DNA from: Methylogaea oryzae
GTDB taxonomy: Bacteria > Pseudomonadota > Gammaproteobacteria > Methylococcales > Methylococcaceae
Length of the DNA stretch: 64,000 nt
NCBI RefSeq assembly: GCF_019669985.1
Contig: NZ_AP019782.1
Location: 3,466,001 to 3,530,000 of the forward strand
Reading direction: 5' to 3'
In this document: one piece after another, positions 26,741-36,605 of the stretch
Layout of the letters: every line of letters begins with the position of its first letter
Numbering within the stretch: the stretch's first letter is position 1
The notes under the pieces: model-generated
Database searches by the model: none
Told to the model about the DNA's origin: nothing
What the model saw: the letters and a program-made list of their open reading frames with translations, nothing else
Made by a program: the position numbers and the translations under genes

Positions 26741-27110
26741 AAGAGCAGCCCATTTGACCGCGCACCGACGATGCGGCCCGAGACGCCGGTAATTCGCCTC
26801 GACAACGCCCGACAGCCGCCGTGGTCATGGGACGCGACGGCCCGCGCCGCGGGCTACCTGTCGCTGGGCCCGCCCCGAATCGGGCGGAAATTGCCGGACA
26901 TCCGTCACCAATAAATACACAGGGTTTTTATGCTTATTGCTAACCCCCCGCGACTCGGCGCAGAATTCACCTTGTAAGGCGCTGACTTATCGCAGAAAAT
27001 GCAAAAATGAAGATCAGTAGTGCCGTACGAAAGCCTGTGCGCAGGTCTTTATCCCAAGCAGCTTTGCGCCCAAATAACATTGAAATGCGAAGAAGAGGAG
27101 AGAAAAGCTC
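26741..27110. other. 370-bp intergenic region, AT-richer than surroundings
   Basis: No gene is supported here. A G/C hairpin (gcccgccccgaatcgggcgg, about 26871-26890) lacks a T-run. The right half is AT-rich and should carry the promoter of the downstream membrane protein, whose ribosome-binding site AGAGGAG precedes 27111. Confidence 0.6.
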
Positions 27111-27596
27111 ATGATCAAATGCAACTTGGCCCGGATGGTCGACTACCCCATACACACCGCCGTACTCGTCATGGACGTGGCACTGCTGATCGCCCTCGGG
27201 CCGCCGCTGTTCCTGTCCCTGGTCATGGTAGGCGGCTTGCTCTGGCTGACCATATTCTTCACCACCAAAAGCGAGCGCAGCGACAAGCTCCGCTTCGTGT
27301 GGGAACCCGCACCGGCCGCAGCCAAGCCAGCCGAAGCCGCTAAACCGGCCCCCGCTGCCGCCGCCAGCGTTGCCGCAGCCCCGGCCAAGCCCGCCGCCAC
27401 CGTTACGGCACCGGCACCCGCTGCGGCGGCTCCGGCGGCAGCACCCAAACCGGCCGCCGCGCCTAAGCCGGCCGCCCCGGCCAAGCCGGCTGCACCCGCC
27501 AAGCCCGCCGCAGCCAGCAAGCCCGCAGCCGCTCCGGCACCCGCCGCGCCCAAGGCGAAACCGGCCGCCGCCCGCAAGCCGACCAAAAAAGGCTAG
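27111..27596 (+). CDS. membrane protein with Ala/Pro/Lys-rich repeat tail
   Basis: 161 residues. Two hydrophobic helices (about 15-33 and 35-50) are followed by a charged segment (KSERSDKLRFVWEP) and a roughly 95-residue low-complexity tail of PKPAAA/PAKPAA repeats ending KPTKKG. The tail resembles histone-H1-like or AlgP-type C-terminal tails, which bind nucleic acid or span the envelope. I do not recognise the family. Strong ribosome-binding site (AGAGGAG) supports expression. Codon use in the tail is GC-rich like the chromosome. Confidence 0.75.
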   Translation: MIKCNLARMVDYPIHTAVLVMDVALLIALGPPLFLSLVMVGGLLWLTIFFTTKSERSDKLRFVWEPAPAAAKPAEAAKPAPAAAASVAAAPAKPAATVTAPAPAAAAPAAAPKPAAAPKPAAPAKPAAPAKPAAASKPAAAPAPAAPKAKPAAARKPTKKG

Positions 27597-27602
27597 CCAA
27601 AG

Positions 27603-28475
27603 CTACCTTAGGGCATAGTCCAGGAAAATACCTAGAAACACGGCGGCGCCGTACCAGTGGTTGTTTAGGAAGGCCTGAAAACACCGGGGCTTTTCGTGAT
27701 GCCGAATCAACCACTGCTGATAGGCGGAAAAACCCGCAGCCGCCGCCAACCCTAAGTAGTAGCTCAGTCCCAGTCCCTGCAACTGGCCCACGGCAACGAG
27801 GGCCAGCAGCATGCAAACCTGCAACGCCCCCACCACCTGACGGTCCCAGGCGCCGAACAAAATGGCGGTGGACCTCACCCCGATTTTCAAATCGTCGTCC
27901 CGATCCACCATGGCGTACATGGTGTCGTAAACCAGCGCCCACAGCGTGGTCGCCAGATACAACACCCAAGCCGTCAAGGGCAAAGCCTGCGTCTCCGCGG
28001 CGAAAGCCATGGGCACAGCCCAGCCGAAAGCCAATCCTAGATAAGCTTGCGGCAAATGGGTGTAACGCTTCATAAAAGGATACGTGGCCGCCAAGAACGC
28101 GCCGACCACGGACAGGGCGATGGTCATAAGGTTGCGCGTCAACACCAGGGCGAAGGCGACCAGGCACAACGCCACGAACAAAACCAGGGCCTCCTTCGGT
28201 TGCACCATCCCGGCGGCGATGGGACGCTGCCGGGTGCGCTCCACATGGGGATCGAAATCGCGGTCGGCGTAATCGTTGATGACGCAGCCGGCCGCCCGCA
28301 TCAACACCACGCCCAGCACGAACACCGCCACGTTGGCGACAGTCGGCCGGCCGTTACCGGCGATCCACAAGGCCCACAGGGCCGGCCACAACAGCAGCAA
28401 AATGCCGATGGGCTTGTCGAAGCGCATCAAGCGCCAATACCAAATGGCGCGCTCGCCTAACGACCGATTACGCAT
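27603..28475 (-). CDS. ubiA: 4-hydroxybenzoate octaprenyltransferase UbiA
   Basis: A 290-residue integral membrane prenyltransferase attaching the polyprenyl tail to 4-hydroxybenzoate, the second step of ubiquinone synthesis. Both Asp-rich motifs are present: [16 protein letters not shown] and [38 protein letters not shown] is the typical opening, distinguishing it from heme O synthase (CtaB). Start ATG at 28475 overlaps the ubiC stop by one base. Converges on the gene ending at 27596. Confidence 0.95.
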   Translation of the reverse strand: MRNRSLGERAIWYWRLMRFDKPIGILLLLWPALWALWIAGNGRPTVANVAVFVLGVVLMRAAGCVINDYADRDFDPHVERTRQRPIAAGMVQPKEALVLFVALCLVAFALVLTRNLMTIALSVVGAFLAATYPFMKRYTHLPQAYLGLAFGWAVPMAFAAETQALPLTAWVLYLATTLWALVYDTMYAMVDRDDDLKIGVRSTAILFGAWDRQVVGALQVCMLLALVAVGQLQGLGLSYYLGLAAAAGFSAYQQWLIRHHEKPRCFQAFLNNHWYGAAVFLGIFLDYALR

Positions 28476-29047
28476 CAATCCCCCTCCTGCATGGTCTCCG
28501 CCAACCCCAAGGCCGCGGGCAAAAAAAACTCGCACACCAGCAATTCTCCGGCGGCAATGGAATACAGCGAACGCCGCCCCCATACGGCGGCGGCCGGCGC
28601 GGCCGGGCCGTGAAACGCGCCGGCCCGCACCCGCGCCAACTGCAAGCGCTGCCGCCGCAAACGGGGACAAGCGAACAACACCGCCCCCAACGGCCGGCTG
28701 CCCAGCCTCGACAAGCCTGGATCGGCCGCACGCAGCGTCGTCGCAGGAATAATGCTGCGCGCCAGCACCAACGGTTCGTCCGCCCGCATCAGCGCGACCT
28801 CGCGCACCAAGCACCGGGAAGCCGGCGGCAAACCCAGCAGGCGCGACTCCCCGACGAACGGCAGCGCCCAGCCTTCGCCCAATACCGCCACGTGGAACGC
28901 GCCTCGGCAGGCTCGCTGCAAGCGCAAGGTCAGCGAGCCGGGCTCGTACAGCCAGGAACGCACCGTGCCAGGCAAGGTACGGTACAACCCCGACCGGTCG
29001 TCGAACCAGGCCGGCTCATGGCGGAAAAGGTGGCTTTTGGCGATCAA
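28475..29047 (-). CDS. ubiC: chorismate lyase UbiC
   Basis: About 190 residues. It splits chorismate to 4-hydroxybenzoate and pyruvate, the entry to ubiquinone synthesis. It has the UbiC/UTRA-like fold features [38 protein letters not shown] and [23 protein letters not shown]. The start is uncertain: a TTG at 29047 gives [12 protein letters not shown] and no better codon is near. Translationally coupled to ubiA. Confidence 0.9.
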   Translation of the reverse strand: MIAKSHLFRHEPAWFDDRSGLYRTLPGTVRSWLYEPGSLTLRLQRACRGAFHVAVLGEGWALPFVGESRLLGLPPASRCLVREVALMRADEPLVLARSIIPATTLRAADPGLSRLGSRPLGAVLFACPRLRRQRLQLARVRAGAFHGPAAPAAAVWGRRSLYSIAAGELLVCEFFLPAALGLAETMQEGD

Positions 29048-29221
29048 GGATGGGGCCCGTTGGCAAAGGCCGGCATTTTACCTTAGGGCAAGCGCAGCGT
29101 CCCGGCAGGCGTTGGACCGAAATTTATTGATAATCCGCTTGCAAAGCGCGTATGTTGAAGTCTTCCATGAATCCGTCCTGTGCGCCACAATTCCGCTGGC
29201 GGCATTCCGGTGAATGAAACC

Positions 29222-29692
29222 ATGCGTTCAAGCCCCCTTCGACTCGCCCCGCTGATTTGCGTCGCCCTATGGCTGGGTGGATGCAGCACCACGCCCACCG
29301 CGCCGCCGCGCGCGTCCATCGGCAATCGCCAGGCCGTGGTGACCGAAGCCCTGCGCTTGCAAGGCCAACCCTACCGTTACGGCGGAGAAACGCCGGAAGA
29401 AGGCTTCGATTGCAGCGGGCTGGTGCAATACGTCTACGCCCGCCATGGCGTGCGCCTGCCTCGAGACACGCAATCCATGGCGCAACAGCTGCCCGAGGTA
29501 TCGACGGGGCAACGCCAACCGGGCGATTTGCTGTTTTTCAACACCGAAGGCAAACCGTTCTCCCACGTGGGCCTTTACATAGGCGAAGACAGCTTTGTCC
29601 ACGCCCCCCGCAACGGTCGGCAAGTGATGCGCTCAAGCCTCGCCCAGCCGTATTGGCTGACTCGGCTGGTGGGCGTACGGCGTCCTAGGTAA
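29222..29692 (+). CDS. NlpC/P60 family (C40) lipoprotein peptidase
   Basis: 156 residues. A lipoprotein signal peptide ends at LWLGGC (lipobox, Cys about residue 20). The NlpC/P60 domain holds the catalytic Cys in FDCSGLVQYVYARHG, the His in FSHVGLYIG and a third polar residue in FVHAPRNG. Such enzymes cleave the D-gamma-Glu-diaminopimelate link in peptidoglycan stems. Its end overlaps the convergent engB by 8 bp. A GTG at 29210 is an alternative start. Confidence 0.9.
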   Translation: MRSSPLRLAPLICVALWLGGCSTTPTAPPRASIGNRQAVVTEALRLQGQPYRYGGETPEEGFDCSGLVQYVYARHGVRLPRDTQSMAQQLPEVSTGQRQPGDLLFFNTEGKPFSHVGLYIGEDSFVHAPRNGRQVMRSSLAQPYWLTRLVGVRRPR

Positions 29693-30299
29693 GCGGCCGC
29701 AACCAGTGATCCAACATGGCGTGGGCTTCTTCCAGGCCGTTGCGGTCCATGGAGGAAAACAACTGCGCGCTGGCCTCCACCCCCTCGTTTTTCAGGCTGC
29801 GCCGCACTTGCAGCAAAGTGTTGGCGGCCGCGCCCCGGCTCAATTTGTCCGCCTTGGTCAGCACCACGTGCAAATCCAACCCGGCGCTGCCGCACCACTC
29901 CGCCATTTGCCAGTCGAATTCGGTGAGCGGATGGCGCACGTCCATGATGAGGAACACCCCTTGCAGGGCTTGGCGGTGCAACAAGTAACTCTCCATGGAT
30001 TTGCCCCAGGCCTTGCGCATATCCATAGGCACTTTGGCGTAACCGTAGCCGGGCAAGTCCACCAGCCGGCTGGTTTCGTCGACCTGGAAAAAATTCAGCA
30101 ATTGGGTGCGGCCGGGGGTTTTGCTGGTGCGGGCCAGGTTTTTGCGCTGGGTGATCGTGTTGATGACGCTGGATTTGCCGGCGTTTGAGCGACCGGCGAA
30201 AGCCACTTCGCGCCCCTCGTCGGGCGGAGCGTCCCAGGGATTGGGAGCGCTTTTCAAGAACTCGGTGCGGTAATACACGGGATTGGGTTTCATGCTCAT
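29685..30299 (-). CDS. engB: ribosome biogenesis GTPase EngB (YsxC/YihA)
   Basis: A 204-residue GTPase for 50S subunit assembly. G1 GRSNAGKSSVINT, G2 region TPGRTQLLNFF, G3 DLPGYGYAKV, G4 LTKADKL are intact. Starts MSMKPNPVYYRTEFLKSAP, with two closely spaced ATGs. In many gammaproteobacteria it lies beside a cytochrome c4 gene, as it does here (divergent). Confidence 0.96.
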   Translation of the reverse strand: MSMKPNPVYYRTEFLKSAPNPWDAPPDEGREVAFAGRSNAGKSSVINTITQRKNLARTSKTPGRTQLLNFFQVDETSRLVDLPGYGYAKVPMDMRKAWGKSMESYLLHRQALQGVFLIMDVRHPLTEFDWQMAEWCGSAGLDLHVVLTKADKLSRGAAANTLLQVRRSLKNEGVEASAQLFSSMDRNGLEEAHAMLDHWLRPLT

Positions 30300-30450
30300 A
30301 TAGGTGGGCTGCTTGGGCGAGGGGCGTGTAGTTTACCCCAGCGGAACACGGAACAATTCGGCCGCGCTCGACGCCGCGCTGCCGCGAGTGTCGCCGCTGG
30401 GGCGATTTGCTATCATAGGCCGCAACTCAATGGCGGCTTTCGGGGGACGG

Positions 30451-31059
30451 ATGAAAAATATGCAATGGGCGTTTTTTGTGCTGGCGGCGACGCTGGCCGG
30501 CACGGCTTGGGCGGAGGGCAATGGGTCCAACGGACGGCTGAAGGCGGAAATGTGCGAAGGTTGCCACGGCGCTGCCGGCAACAGCGAAACGCCCATTTTC
30601 CCCAAACTCGCCGGCCAAAACAGCGGCTACCTGGCCAAACAGCTGATGGACTTCCGCGAACAAAAGCGGGCCGACCCGACCATGAACGCCATTGCGGCGG
30701 GATTGAACGACCAGGACATCGCCGACATAGCGGCCTACTACGCGGCGCAAAAAATCCACTCGGAGCCGCCGGTCAACACACCCTTGGGCAAGCGGCTTTA
30801 CCTGTCGGGCAACCCCGCGGCCGGCGTACCGGCGTGCTCGGCGTGCCACGGCCCGGACGGTTCCGGCAACGCGCCCGCGCGTTACCCGGCCTTGGCCGGA
30901 CAACACGCGGCCTATATCGCGAAAACTCTGGGCGACTTCAAAACCCAGGCGCGCGCCAACGACGCCAACGCGGTCATTCGCACCATCGCCGCCAAACTGA
31001 GCACGGACGAAGTGAACGCTTTGGCCGATTACATCGCGGGCTTGCCAGGCAAGCGGTAA
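30451..31059 (+). CDS. cytochrome c4 (diheme)
   Basis: 202 residues: a signal peptide (about 1-21, ending AWA) and two class I cytochrome c domains with heme motifs CEGCH and CSACH, plus Met-ligand segments near the end of each half. Cytochrome c4 carries electrons from the bc1 complex to terminal oxidases, so it may serve the aa3/caa3 oxidase encoded at 17-22 kb. ATG 30451 follows GGGGGA. Confidence 0.94.
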   Translation: MKNMQWAFFVLAATLAGTAWAEGNGSNGRLKAEMCEGCHGAAGNSETPIFPKLAGQNSGYLAKQLMDFREQKRADPTMNAIAAGLNDQDIADIAAYYAAQKIHSEPPVNTPLGKRLYLSGNPAAGVPACSACHGPDGSGNAPARYPALAGQHAAYIAKTLGDFKTQARANDANAVIRTIAAKLSTDEVNALADYIAGLPGKR

Positions 31060-31191
31060 ACCCGTACGCCGACACCGCTTTCCGCGCATCCGGCGGAAGC
31101 GGAGCGAGCCGCCGCCGAAAGCCGGGGCGGCTTTATGCCGCCGTCCGTTGAGTCGCGGCCAATCAAACTTCTACAAAGGGGAACGTGGGTT

Positions 31192-31821
31192 ATGAAACGC
31201 TTGGGAATCTTATTTACCGCGTTGTTGCTGTGGTCCTGGGTAGCCGTGGCGCAGGAATACAAAGCCGGCGTGGACTACGAACTGATCACGCCGCCGCAAC
31301 CGACCGCAGATCCCGCCAAAATCGAGGTGCGGGAATTCTTCTGGTACGGCTGCCCCCACTGCTTGGATTTCGAGCCCGATCTCGGCGCTTGGCTGGCGAA
31401 GATGCCCAAGGACGTCAACTTCATCCGCCAGCCGGCCATCTTCAACGAACGCTGGGGCGCCCACGCGAAAGCCTATTTCACCGCGGAAGCCCTGGGCGTA
31501 GCGGAGAAGCTGCACGCGGATTTTTACGAGGCGATCCAAAAGAAGCAGCGCGAACTGATGAAGGAAGACGACGTCGCCAAATTCTTCGCCGAACACGGCG
31601 TGGCGGACGCGGATTTCCGCAAGGCCTACCACTCCTTCGCGGTGGATACGCAACTGCGCCAGGCCCAAGCCATGGGACCGGAGTACGGCGTCACCGGCAC
31701 GCCCACGGTGGTGGTCAACGGCAAATACCGCCTCACCGGCAAACTGGCCAAGAGCTATCCCAACCTGATCGCCATCCTCAACTCCCTCATCGAACAAGAA
31801 CGGGCCGGAGCCAAACACTAA
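31192..31821 (+). CDS. dsbA: thiol:disulfide interchange protein DsbA
   Basis: A 209-residue periplasmic oxidoreductase introducing disulfides. Signal peptide about 1-20 (ending AVAQ); active site CPHC in FFWYGCPHCLDFEP; cis-Pro loop GVTGTPTVVVNGKYRL. An internal helical insert (about 80-140) is DsbA-like. It is next to the diheme cytochrome c4 gene, as in Pseudomonas. Confidence 0.95.
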   Translation: MKRLGILFTALLLWSWVAVAQEYKAGVDYELITPPQPTADPAKIEVREFFWYGCPHCLDFEPDLGAWLAKMPKDVNFIRQPAIFNERWGAHAKAYFTAEALGVAEKLHADFYEAIQKKQRELMKEDDVAKFFAEHGVADADFRKAYHSFAVDTQLRQAQAMGPEYGVTGTPTVVVNGKYRLTGKLAKSYPNLIAILNSLIEQERAGAKH

Positions 31822-31822
31822 C

Positions 31823-32644
31823 GTGAACATGGAGCAAGGCGCTTTAAGCAGCGCCGAACTGGCGCTGAACGGCACCGCCGACGGCGCCCGCTGCCTGCGC
31901 CTTGCCAGCTTCAATATTCAAACGGGCATACGCACCGGCGCCTTCCACCACTACCTGACCGGCGGCTGGCAGCACCTGCTGCCCACCCCGGCTCGCGCCG
32001 CCAATCTGTCGCGTATCGCCCAGCTGCTCCGGCCGTTCGACATCGTCGGCCTGCAGGAAGTGGACGGCGGCGGCGCCCGCAGCCGCTTCGTCGTCCAAAC
32101 CCAGTATTTGGCGGAGCACGGCCACTACGCTTATTGGCATAATCAGATCAACCGCCGGGTCGGCTGGCTGGCCCTGCACAGCAACGGCTTGCTAAGCCGT
32201 TACAAACCCACGCGGATTGAGGAATTCCCCCTGCCCGGACTCCCGGGCCGGGGCGCCATACTGGCGCACTACGGCGACGACCCCAAGCACGCATTTTGCG
32301 TCTGCGTGGCCCACTTGGCGTTGAGCCGGCGCGGCCGGCTACGGCAAATCGACTTCCTGTGCGAACTGTTGGCCCCGCTCCCCTACGCTGTGCTCATGGG
32401 AGACCTGAACTGCGAGCCGCACAGCCAAGAATTGACCCTATTGGAAAACAAAGGCGGCTTCGTCAACCCGATGCGGGGCGTCAAATCGTTTCCCAGCTGG
32501 CGGCCGCACCGCCTGCTGGACTACATTCTGGTTAAACCGGATCTCCCGGTAAAAAACGTGCGGGTGCTGGATTTCGCCTGCTCGGACCACCTGCCCATCG
32601 CGCTGGACATGGGACTGCCGGCCAACGTAGCCATAGCGGTTTGA
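31823..32644 (+). CDS. endonuclease/exonuclease/phosphatase (EEP) family protein
   Basis: A 273-residue metal-dependent hydrolase-fold protein. Core motifs are LRLASFNIQTG, DIVGLQEVDGGG (Glu metal ligand), VLMGDLNCEP and SDHLPIALDM (catalytic Asp-His). No signal peptide, so cytoplasmic. The substrate cannot be told. This gene is regularly placed after dsbA in gammaproteobacteria. A GTG at 31823 or ATG at 31829 can start it, one base after the dsbA stop. Confidence 0.9.
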   Translation: MNMEQGALSSAELALNGTADGARCLRLASFNIQTGIRTGAFHHYLTGGWQHLLPTPARAANLSRIAQLLRPFDIVGLQEVDGGGARSRFVVQTQYLAEHGHYAYWHNQINRRVGWLALHSNGLLSRYKPTRIEEFPLPGLPGRGAILAHYGDDPKHAFCVCVAHLALSRRGRLRQIDFLCELLAPLPYAVLMGDLNCEPHSQELTLLENKGGFVNPMRGVKSFPSWRPHRLLDYILVKPDLPVKNVRVLDFACSDHLPIALDMGLPANVAIAV

Positions 32645-32680
32645 CCGACGCGAGCAATAAAAAAAATAACGAGGACAGCC

Positions 32681-34246
32681 ATGGCGACAGACACAGGCGA
32701 ACAGGCGTGGAAAGCGAAATACGCCCAGCTATCCAGCGACATCGACACCCAGCGCCGGCACTGGGAAACCCACGAGAAAATTCTCTGCCGGGCCATCGTG
32801 CGCTTGACCATGGCCACCCAAGGCCTGGACACCACCATCGACAACCAGCTGACGCAAATACGCGACTTGGTGCGCAAAGGCGTACACAGCGCCAAATTGC
32901 TGCAACAGCTGGATCAACTCACCGAGTCCATTATCCGGATAGAACGACAAGGCAAGCCGCTGGACGCCGCCTTGCTGTTCCAATTCCTCGAATACTGCGC
33001 CACCGACGAAGATGAGAAAGCCGACCTGCGGCGCGTGCGGGGACGTTTCGAAAGCGGCCAATTGGCCGACGCCAAGGCGCTGTTTTTCACCCTGTCGCAA
33101 CTGGAATACTCCCGCGAAAAGGACACGAAGCCCTCGGCCAAAACCGGCATCCTGAACAAATTATTCGGCGGCAACCGCAAACAGATCGATGCCGCCACTT
33201 TGCGGCGCAACCTTATCGCCCTGCTGGACAACCTGGAAATCCCCGCCGCCGAACAGCTACGCAGCGGACGCCTCAAAGAACGGCTGCTGGCGGAGCTGGA
33301 CGCGGACAACATCGAGGCGGTGCTGAACGACCTGGTAGGCTTCCTCTGGACCATCAAAACCAATATCCAGAAGGAACAGCGGGAAATCGAGGAATTCCTC
33401 GCCAACATCACCGACAAACTCACCGAAATGGAAATCCAGGCCGACGGCGTGGCGGCTATGACCAGCGAGGTGGCCAGGGAGGGCGAGGCCATGAACACCG
33501 CCTTCAGCGGCCATATGGAAGAGCTGCGCAGCAGCGCCCAGGGCGCGACCGACCTGACCCAGCTAAAAGGCTTGTTGCACAGCCGCCTGGACGCCATCGC
33601 GCGCCAAATCAGCGGCTACCGGCAAAGGGAAACGAAACGGGTCAAGGAAATGGAACAGCAACTGCAAGGCCTCACCAGCCGCTTGCAAAGCATGGAACTG
33701 GAAGCCGGCGAATTGCGCACCAAATTGCGGGTGGCCCATCACACGGCCCTGATCGACTCCCTCACCGCGCTCCCCAACCGGGGCGCCTACGACGAGCGCA
33801 TTAAGCAGGAATACGTGCGCTGGCGCCGTTTCGGCGGGCCGCTTTGCATGCTGGTGTGGGATATCGACCACTTCAAAGCCATCAACGACCGTTTCGGCCA
33901 CCGCGCCGGCGACAAGGCCATCGCCATCATCGGCCACGTCCTGGCCAGCGGCATTCGGGAAAGCGACTTCATCGCCCGCTACGGCGGCGAAGAATTCGTC
34001 ATGCTGCTGGCCGGCACCGAAGCCGTCACCGCCGCCGCTTTGGCTGAAAACCTGCGCAACGCGGTAAAGAACTGCGGATTCAATTCGGAAGGCACGCCCA
34101 TCCCCATCACCGTTTCCTGCGGCATCGCCTGTTTTCAGCCCGGCGATACGCCGGACACGGTATTCGTGCGCGCCGACCGCGCCCTTTACCGCGCCAAAAA
34201 CGACGGCCGCGACCGTTGCCAGGTGGCGGCGGACGGGAGCGACTAA
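32681..34246 (+). CDS. diguanylate cyclase (GGDEF) with N-terminal helical domain
   Basis: 521 residues. A long all-helical N-terminal region (about 1-350) with predicted coiled coil (EMEQQLQGLTSRLQSMELEAGELRTKL region) leads to a GGDEF domain. GGEEF is at 435-439 and the RxxD inhibitory site (RESD, 426-429) is exactly five residues upstream, so an active, product-inhibited cyclase making c-di-GMP is expected. No TM helix: cytoplasmic. The N-terminal part resembles the uncharacterised region of a widespread Pseudomonas-type cyclase, whose signal is unknown. Confidence 0.92.
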   Translation: MATDTGEQAWKAKYAQLSSDIDTQRRHWETHEKILCRAIVRLTMATQGLDTTIDNQLTQIRDLVRKGVHSAKLLQQLDQLTESIIRIERQGKPLDAALLFQFLEYCATDEDEKADLRRVRGRFESGQLADAKALFFTLSQLEYSREKDTKPSAKTGILNKLFGGNRKQIDAATLRRNLIALLDNLEIPAAEQLRSGRLKERLLAELDADNIEAVLNDLVGFLWTIKTNIQKEQREIEEFLANITDKLTEMEIQADGVAAMTSEVAREGEAMNTAFSGHMEELRSSAQGATDLTQLKGLLHSRLDAIARQISGYRQRETKRVKEMEQQLQGLTSRLQSMELEAGELRTKLRVAHHTALIDSLTALPNRGAYDERIKQEYVRWRRFGGPLCMLVWDIDHFKAINDRFGHRAGDKAIAIIGHVLASGIRESDFIARYGGEEFVMLLAGTEAVTAAALAENLRNAVKNCGFNSEGTPIPITVSCGIACFQPGDTPDTVFVRADRALYRAKNDGRDRCQVAADGSD

Positions 34247-34348
34247 AAATCGTGTAAAATGCGCCGTTTTGCATGGCCGGCTTCGGCTCGGCAGCCTTCG
34301 GGTAGAATGCAGCTCGTTCCCGACGAATTTTTAGCGAGGCTCTAACAC

Positions 34349-34903
34349 GTGGAATCTTTTCACGGCACCACCATCGTTTGTGTGCGCCGCGCCGATAGCG
34401 TGGTGATCGGCGGCGACGGCCAGGTCACCTTGGGCAACACCGTCATGAAAGGCAATGCCCGCAAAGTGCGGCGCCTGTACCACGAGCGCGTCATCGCCGG
34501 TTTCGCCGGCGCCACCGCCGACGCCTTCACCCTGTTCGAGCACTTCGAAGGCAAGCTGGAAAAGCACCGCGGCAACCTGGCCCGCGCCGCCGTGGAACTG
34601 GCCAAGGACTGGCGCACCGACCGCGCCCTGCGCCGGCTGGAAGCCCTGCTGGCGGTGGCCGACGCCAAGTCGTCCCTGATTATTTCCGGCAACGGCGACG
34701 TCATCGAGCCGGAATACGGCCTGATCGCCATCGGCTCCGGCGGCCCCTTCGCCCACTCCGCCGCCCGCGCTCTGCTGGAGAACACCGAGCTTTCCGCCCG
34801 CGCCATCGTGGAGAAGTCCCTCAGCATCGCCGCCGACGTGTGCATCTACACCAACCATAACGTCACCATCGAAGAACTGGATTGCGCCAAGGAGCCGGAA
34901 TGA
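34349..34903 (+). CDS. hslV: ATP-dependent protease subunit HslV
   Basis: A 184-residue threonine protease of the HslUV (ClpYQ) complex. Translation starts at GTG; removal of the first residues exposes Thr7 of [11 protein letters not shown], the nucleophile (MESFHG propeptide instead of the usual single Met is common in proteobacteria). [14 protein letters not shown] and the C-terminal [10 protein letters not shown] are conserved. A -10-like TAGAAT lies upstream (about 34303), but no convincing sigma-32 promoter was found. Overlaps hslU. Confidence 0.96.
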   Translation: MESFHGTTIVCVRRADSVVIGGDGQVTLGNTVMKGNARKVRRLYHERVIAGFAGATADAFTLFEHFEGKLEKHRGNLARAAVELAKDWRTDRALRRLEALLAVADAKSSLIISGNGDVIEPEYGLIAIGSGGPFAHSAARALLENTELSARAIVEKSLSIAADVCIYTNHNVTIEELDCAKEPE

Positions 34904-36225
34904 CCGCCATGACGCCCCGCGAAATCGTCCACGAACTGGATAAACACATTGTCGGCCAGGCCGCCGCCAAGCGCGCCGTGGCCATCGCCCTGCGCAACCG
35001 CTGGCGGCGCATGCAGGTGGACGCCGCCCTGCGCGAGGAAATCACGCCGAAGAACATCCTCATGATCGGCCCCACCGGCGTCGGCAAGACCGAAATCGCC
35101 CGCCGCCTGGCCAAGCTGGCCAACGCGCCGTTCATCAAGGTGGAAGCCACCAAGTTCACCGAAGTGGGCTATGTGGGCCGCGACGTGGAATCCATCGTCC
35201 GCGACCTGGTGGACATCGCGGTGAAGATGACCCGCCAGGAGGAAATGGCCAAAGTGGCCATCCGCGCCGAAGAAGCGGCGGAAAACCGCATCCTCGACGT
35301 GCTGCTGCCCCGTGCGGAATCCTGGGGCAGCGAGGCGGAACCGCCCGACTCCGCCACCCGGCAAAAATTCAAGCAGAAGCTGCGCGCCGGCGAGTTGGAC
35401 GACAAAGAAATCGAAATCGAGGTGCAGGGCGTATCCATGGGCGTGGAAATCATGGCCCCGCCCGGCATGGAAGAAATGTCCCAGCAGTTGCAGGGCCTGT
35501 TCCAGAACATGGCGCAAAACCGCACCCGCACCCGCAAGCTGCGCGTCAAAGAGGCCTTCAAGCAGCTCAAGGAAGAAGAAGCGGCCAAGATGGTCAACGA
35601 AGAGGAAATCAAGCTGCGCGCCCTGTCCGCCGTGGAACAGAACGGCATCGTCTTCCTCGACGAGATCGACAAGATCTGCAAGCGTTCCGACCACGGCGGC
35701 GCGGAAGTATCGCGGGAAGGCGTGCAGCGCGACTTGCTGCCTTTGGTGGAAGGCAGCTCCGTCACCACCAAGCACGGCATCGTCAAAACCGACCACGTGC
35801 TGTTCATCGCCTCCGGCGCTTTCCACCTGACCAAGCCGTCCGACTTGATCCCGGAACTGCAAGGCCGCTTCCCCATCCGCGTGGAATTGGAAGCCCTGTC
35901 GGTGGACGATTTCATCAGCATCCTCACCGAACCCAGCGCCTCCCTCACCGAACAGTACGCAGCGCTGATGTCCACCGAGGGCGTTAATTTGCGCTTCACC
36001 GAGGACGGCATCGCCCGCATCGCCGAAATCAGCTGGGAAGTGAACGAGCGCACCGAGAACATCGGCGCGCGCCGCCTGCACACCGTATTGGAAAGGCTGC
36101 TGGAAGGCGCTTCGTTCGACGCGGCCGACCACGCCGGCAAAACCGTCACCATCGACGAGGTCTACGTGGACGAACAGCTGTCCGAACTGGCCCGCGACGA
36201 AGACCTGAGCCGTTACATCCTGTGA
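34900..36225 (+). CDS. hslU: HslU ATPase (unfoldase of HslUV protease)
   Basis: A 441-residue AAA+ ATPase. Walker [14 protein letters not shown] domain (about 110-240), Walker [12 protein letters not shown], sensor region and the C-terminal SRYIL-type tail (LSRYIL) that docks into HslV are all present. The ATG (34900) overlaps the hslV stop by 4 nt. Near-perfect family length (443 in E. coli). Confidence 0.97.
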   Translation: MTAMTPREIVHELDKHIVGQAAAKRAVAIALRNRWRRMQVDAALREEITPKNILMIGPTGVGKTEIARRLAKLANAPFIKVEATKFTEVGYVGRDVESIVRDLVDIAVKMTRQEEMAKVAIRAEEAAENRILDVLLPRAESWGSEAEPPDSATRQKFKQKLRAGELDDKEIEIEVQGVSMGVEIMAPPGMEEMSQQLQGLFQNMAQNRTRTRKLRVKEAFKQLKEEEAAKMVNEEEIKLRALSAVEQNGIVFLDEIDKICKRSDHGGAEVSREGVQRDLLPLVEGSSVTTKHGIVKTDHVLFIASGAFHLTKPSDLIPELQGRFPIRVELEALSVDDFISILTEPSASLTEQYAALMSTEGVNLRFTEDGIARIAEISWEVNERTENIGARRLHTVLERLLEGASFDAADHAGKTVTIDEVYVDEQLSELARDEDLSRYIL

Positions 36226-36605
36226 CCGCCACGCCTCTGGAAATCAAGCTGCACCAGCAGTCGCGGGTGCTGGAAGTGCGCTTCGACGACGGCGCCCGCT
36301 TCGAGCTGCCCTACGAATACCTCAGGGTCTACTCGCCCTCGGCCGAAGTGCGCGGCCACGGGCCGGGCCAGGAGGTTTTGCAGACCGGCAAGGAAGACGT
36401 TACCATCCAATCGGTGCGCCCGGTCGGCAATTACGCCATCGCACCCACTTTCAGCGACGGCCACGACAGCGGCATCTACACTTGGGAAACGCTGTACAAG
36501 CTGGGCCAGCACCAGGAAACGCTGTGGGGCCAATACCTAGCCATGCTGGAACAAGCGGGCCAACCGCGCAAGCAAACCACGGATTCAAACCAGACCACCC
36601 CATGA
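36222..36605 (+). CDS. DUF971 (gamma-butyrobetaine hydroxylase-like N-terminal) protein
   Basis: 127 residues. Blocks [37 protein letters not shown] are those of DUF971. In multidomain enzymes this fold sits at the N-terminus of gamma-butyrobetaine hydroxylase; stand-alone versions such as this, often next to hslU, have been linked to Fe-S or iron-binding roles without clear proof. GTG start overlaps hslU (GTGA). Confidence 0.9.
   Translation: MTATPLEIKLHQQSRVLEVRFDDGARFELPYEYLRVYSPSAEVRGHGPGQEVLQTGKEDVTIQSVRPVGNYAIAPTFSDGHDSGIYTWETLYKLGQHQETLWGQYLAMLEQAGQPRKQTTDSNQTTP

Noticed and set aside
26868-26895. G/C hairpin after comF as a terminator.
   Set aside because: No T-run follows the stem on either strand, so it was not called.
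27360-27590. Regular GC-rich repeats that could suggest a CRISPR or minisatellite.
   Set aside because: They encode the PKPAAA tail, are degenerate at the DNA level and have no spacers.
34250-34348. A sigma-32 promoter for hslVU.
   Set aside because: No CTTGAAA/CCCCAT-like pair at the right spacing was seen; only a weak TAGAAT -10-like box.
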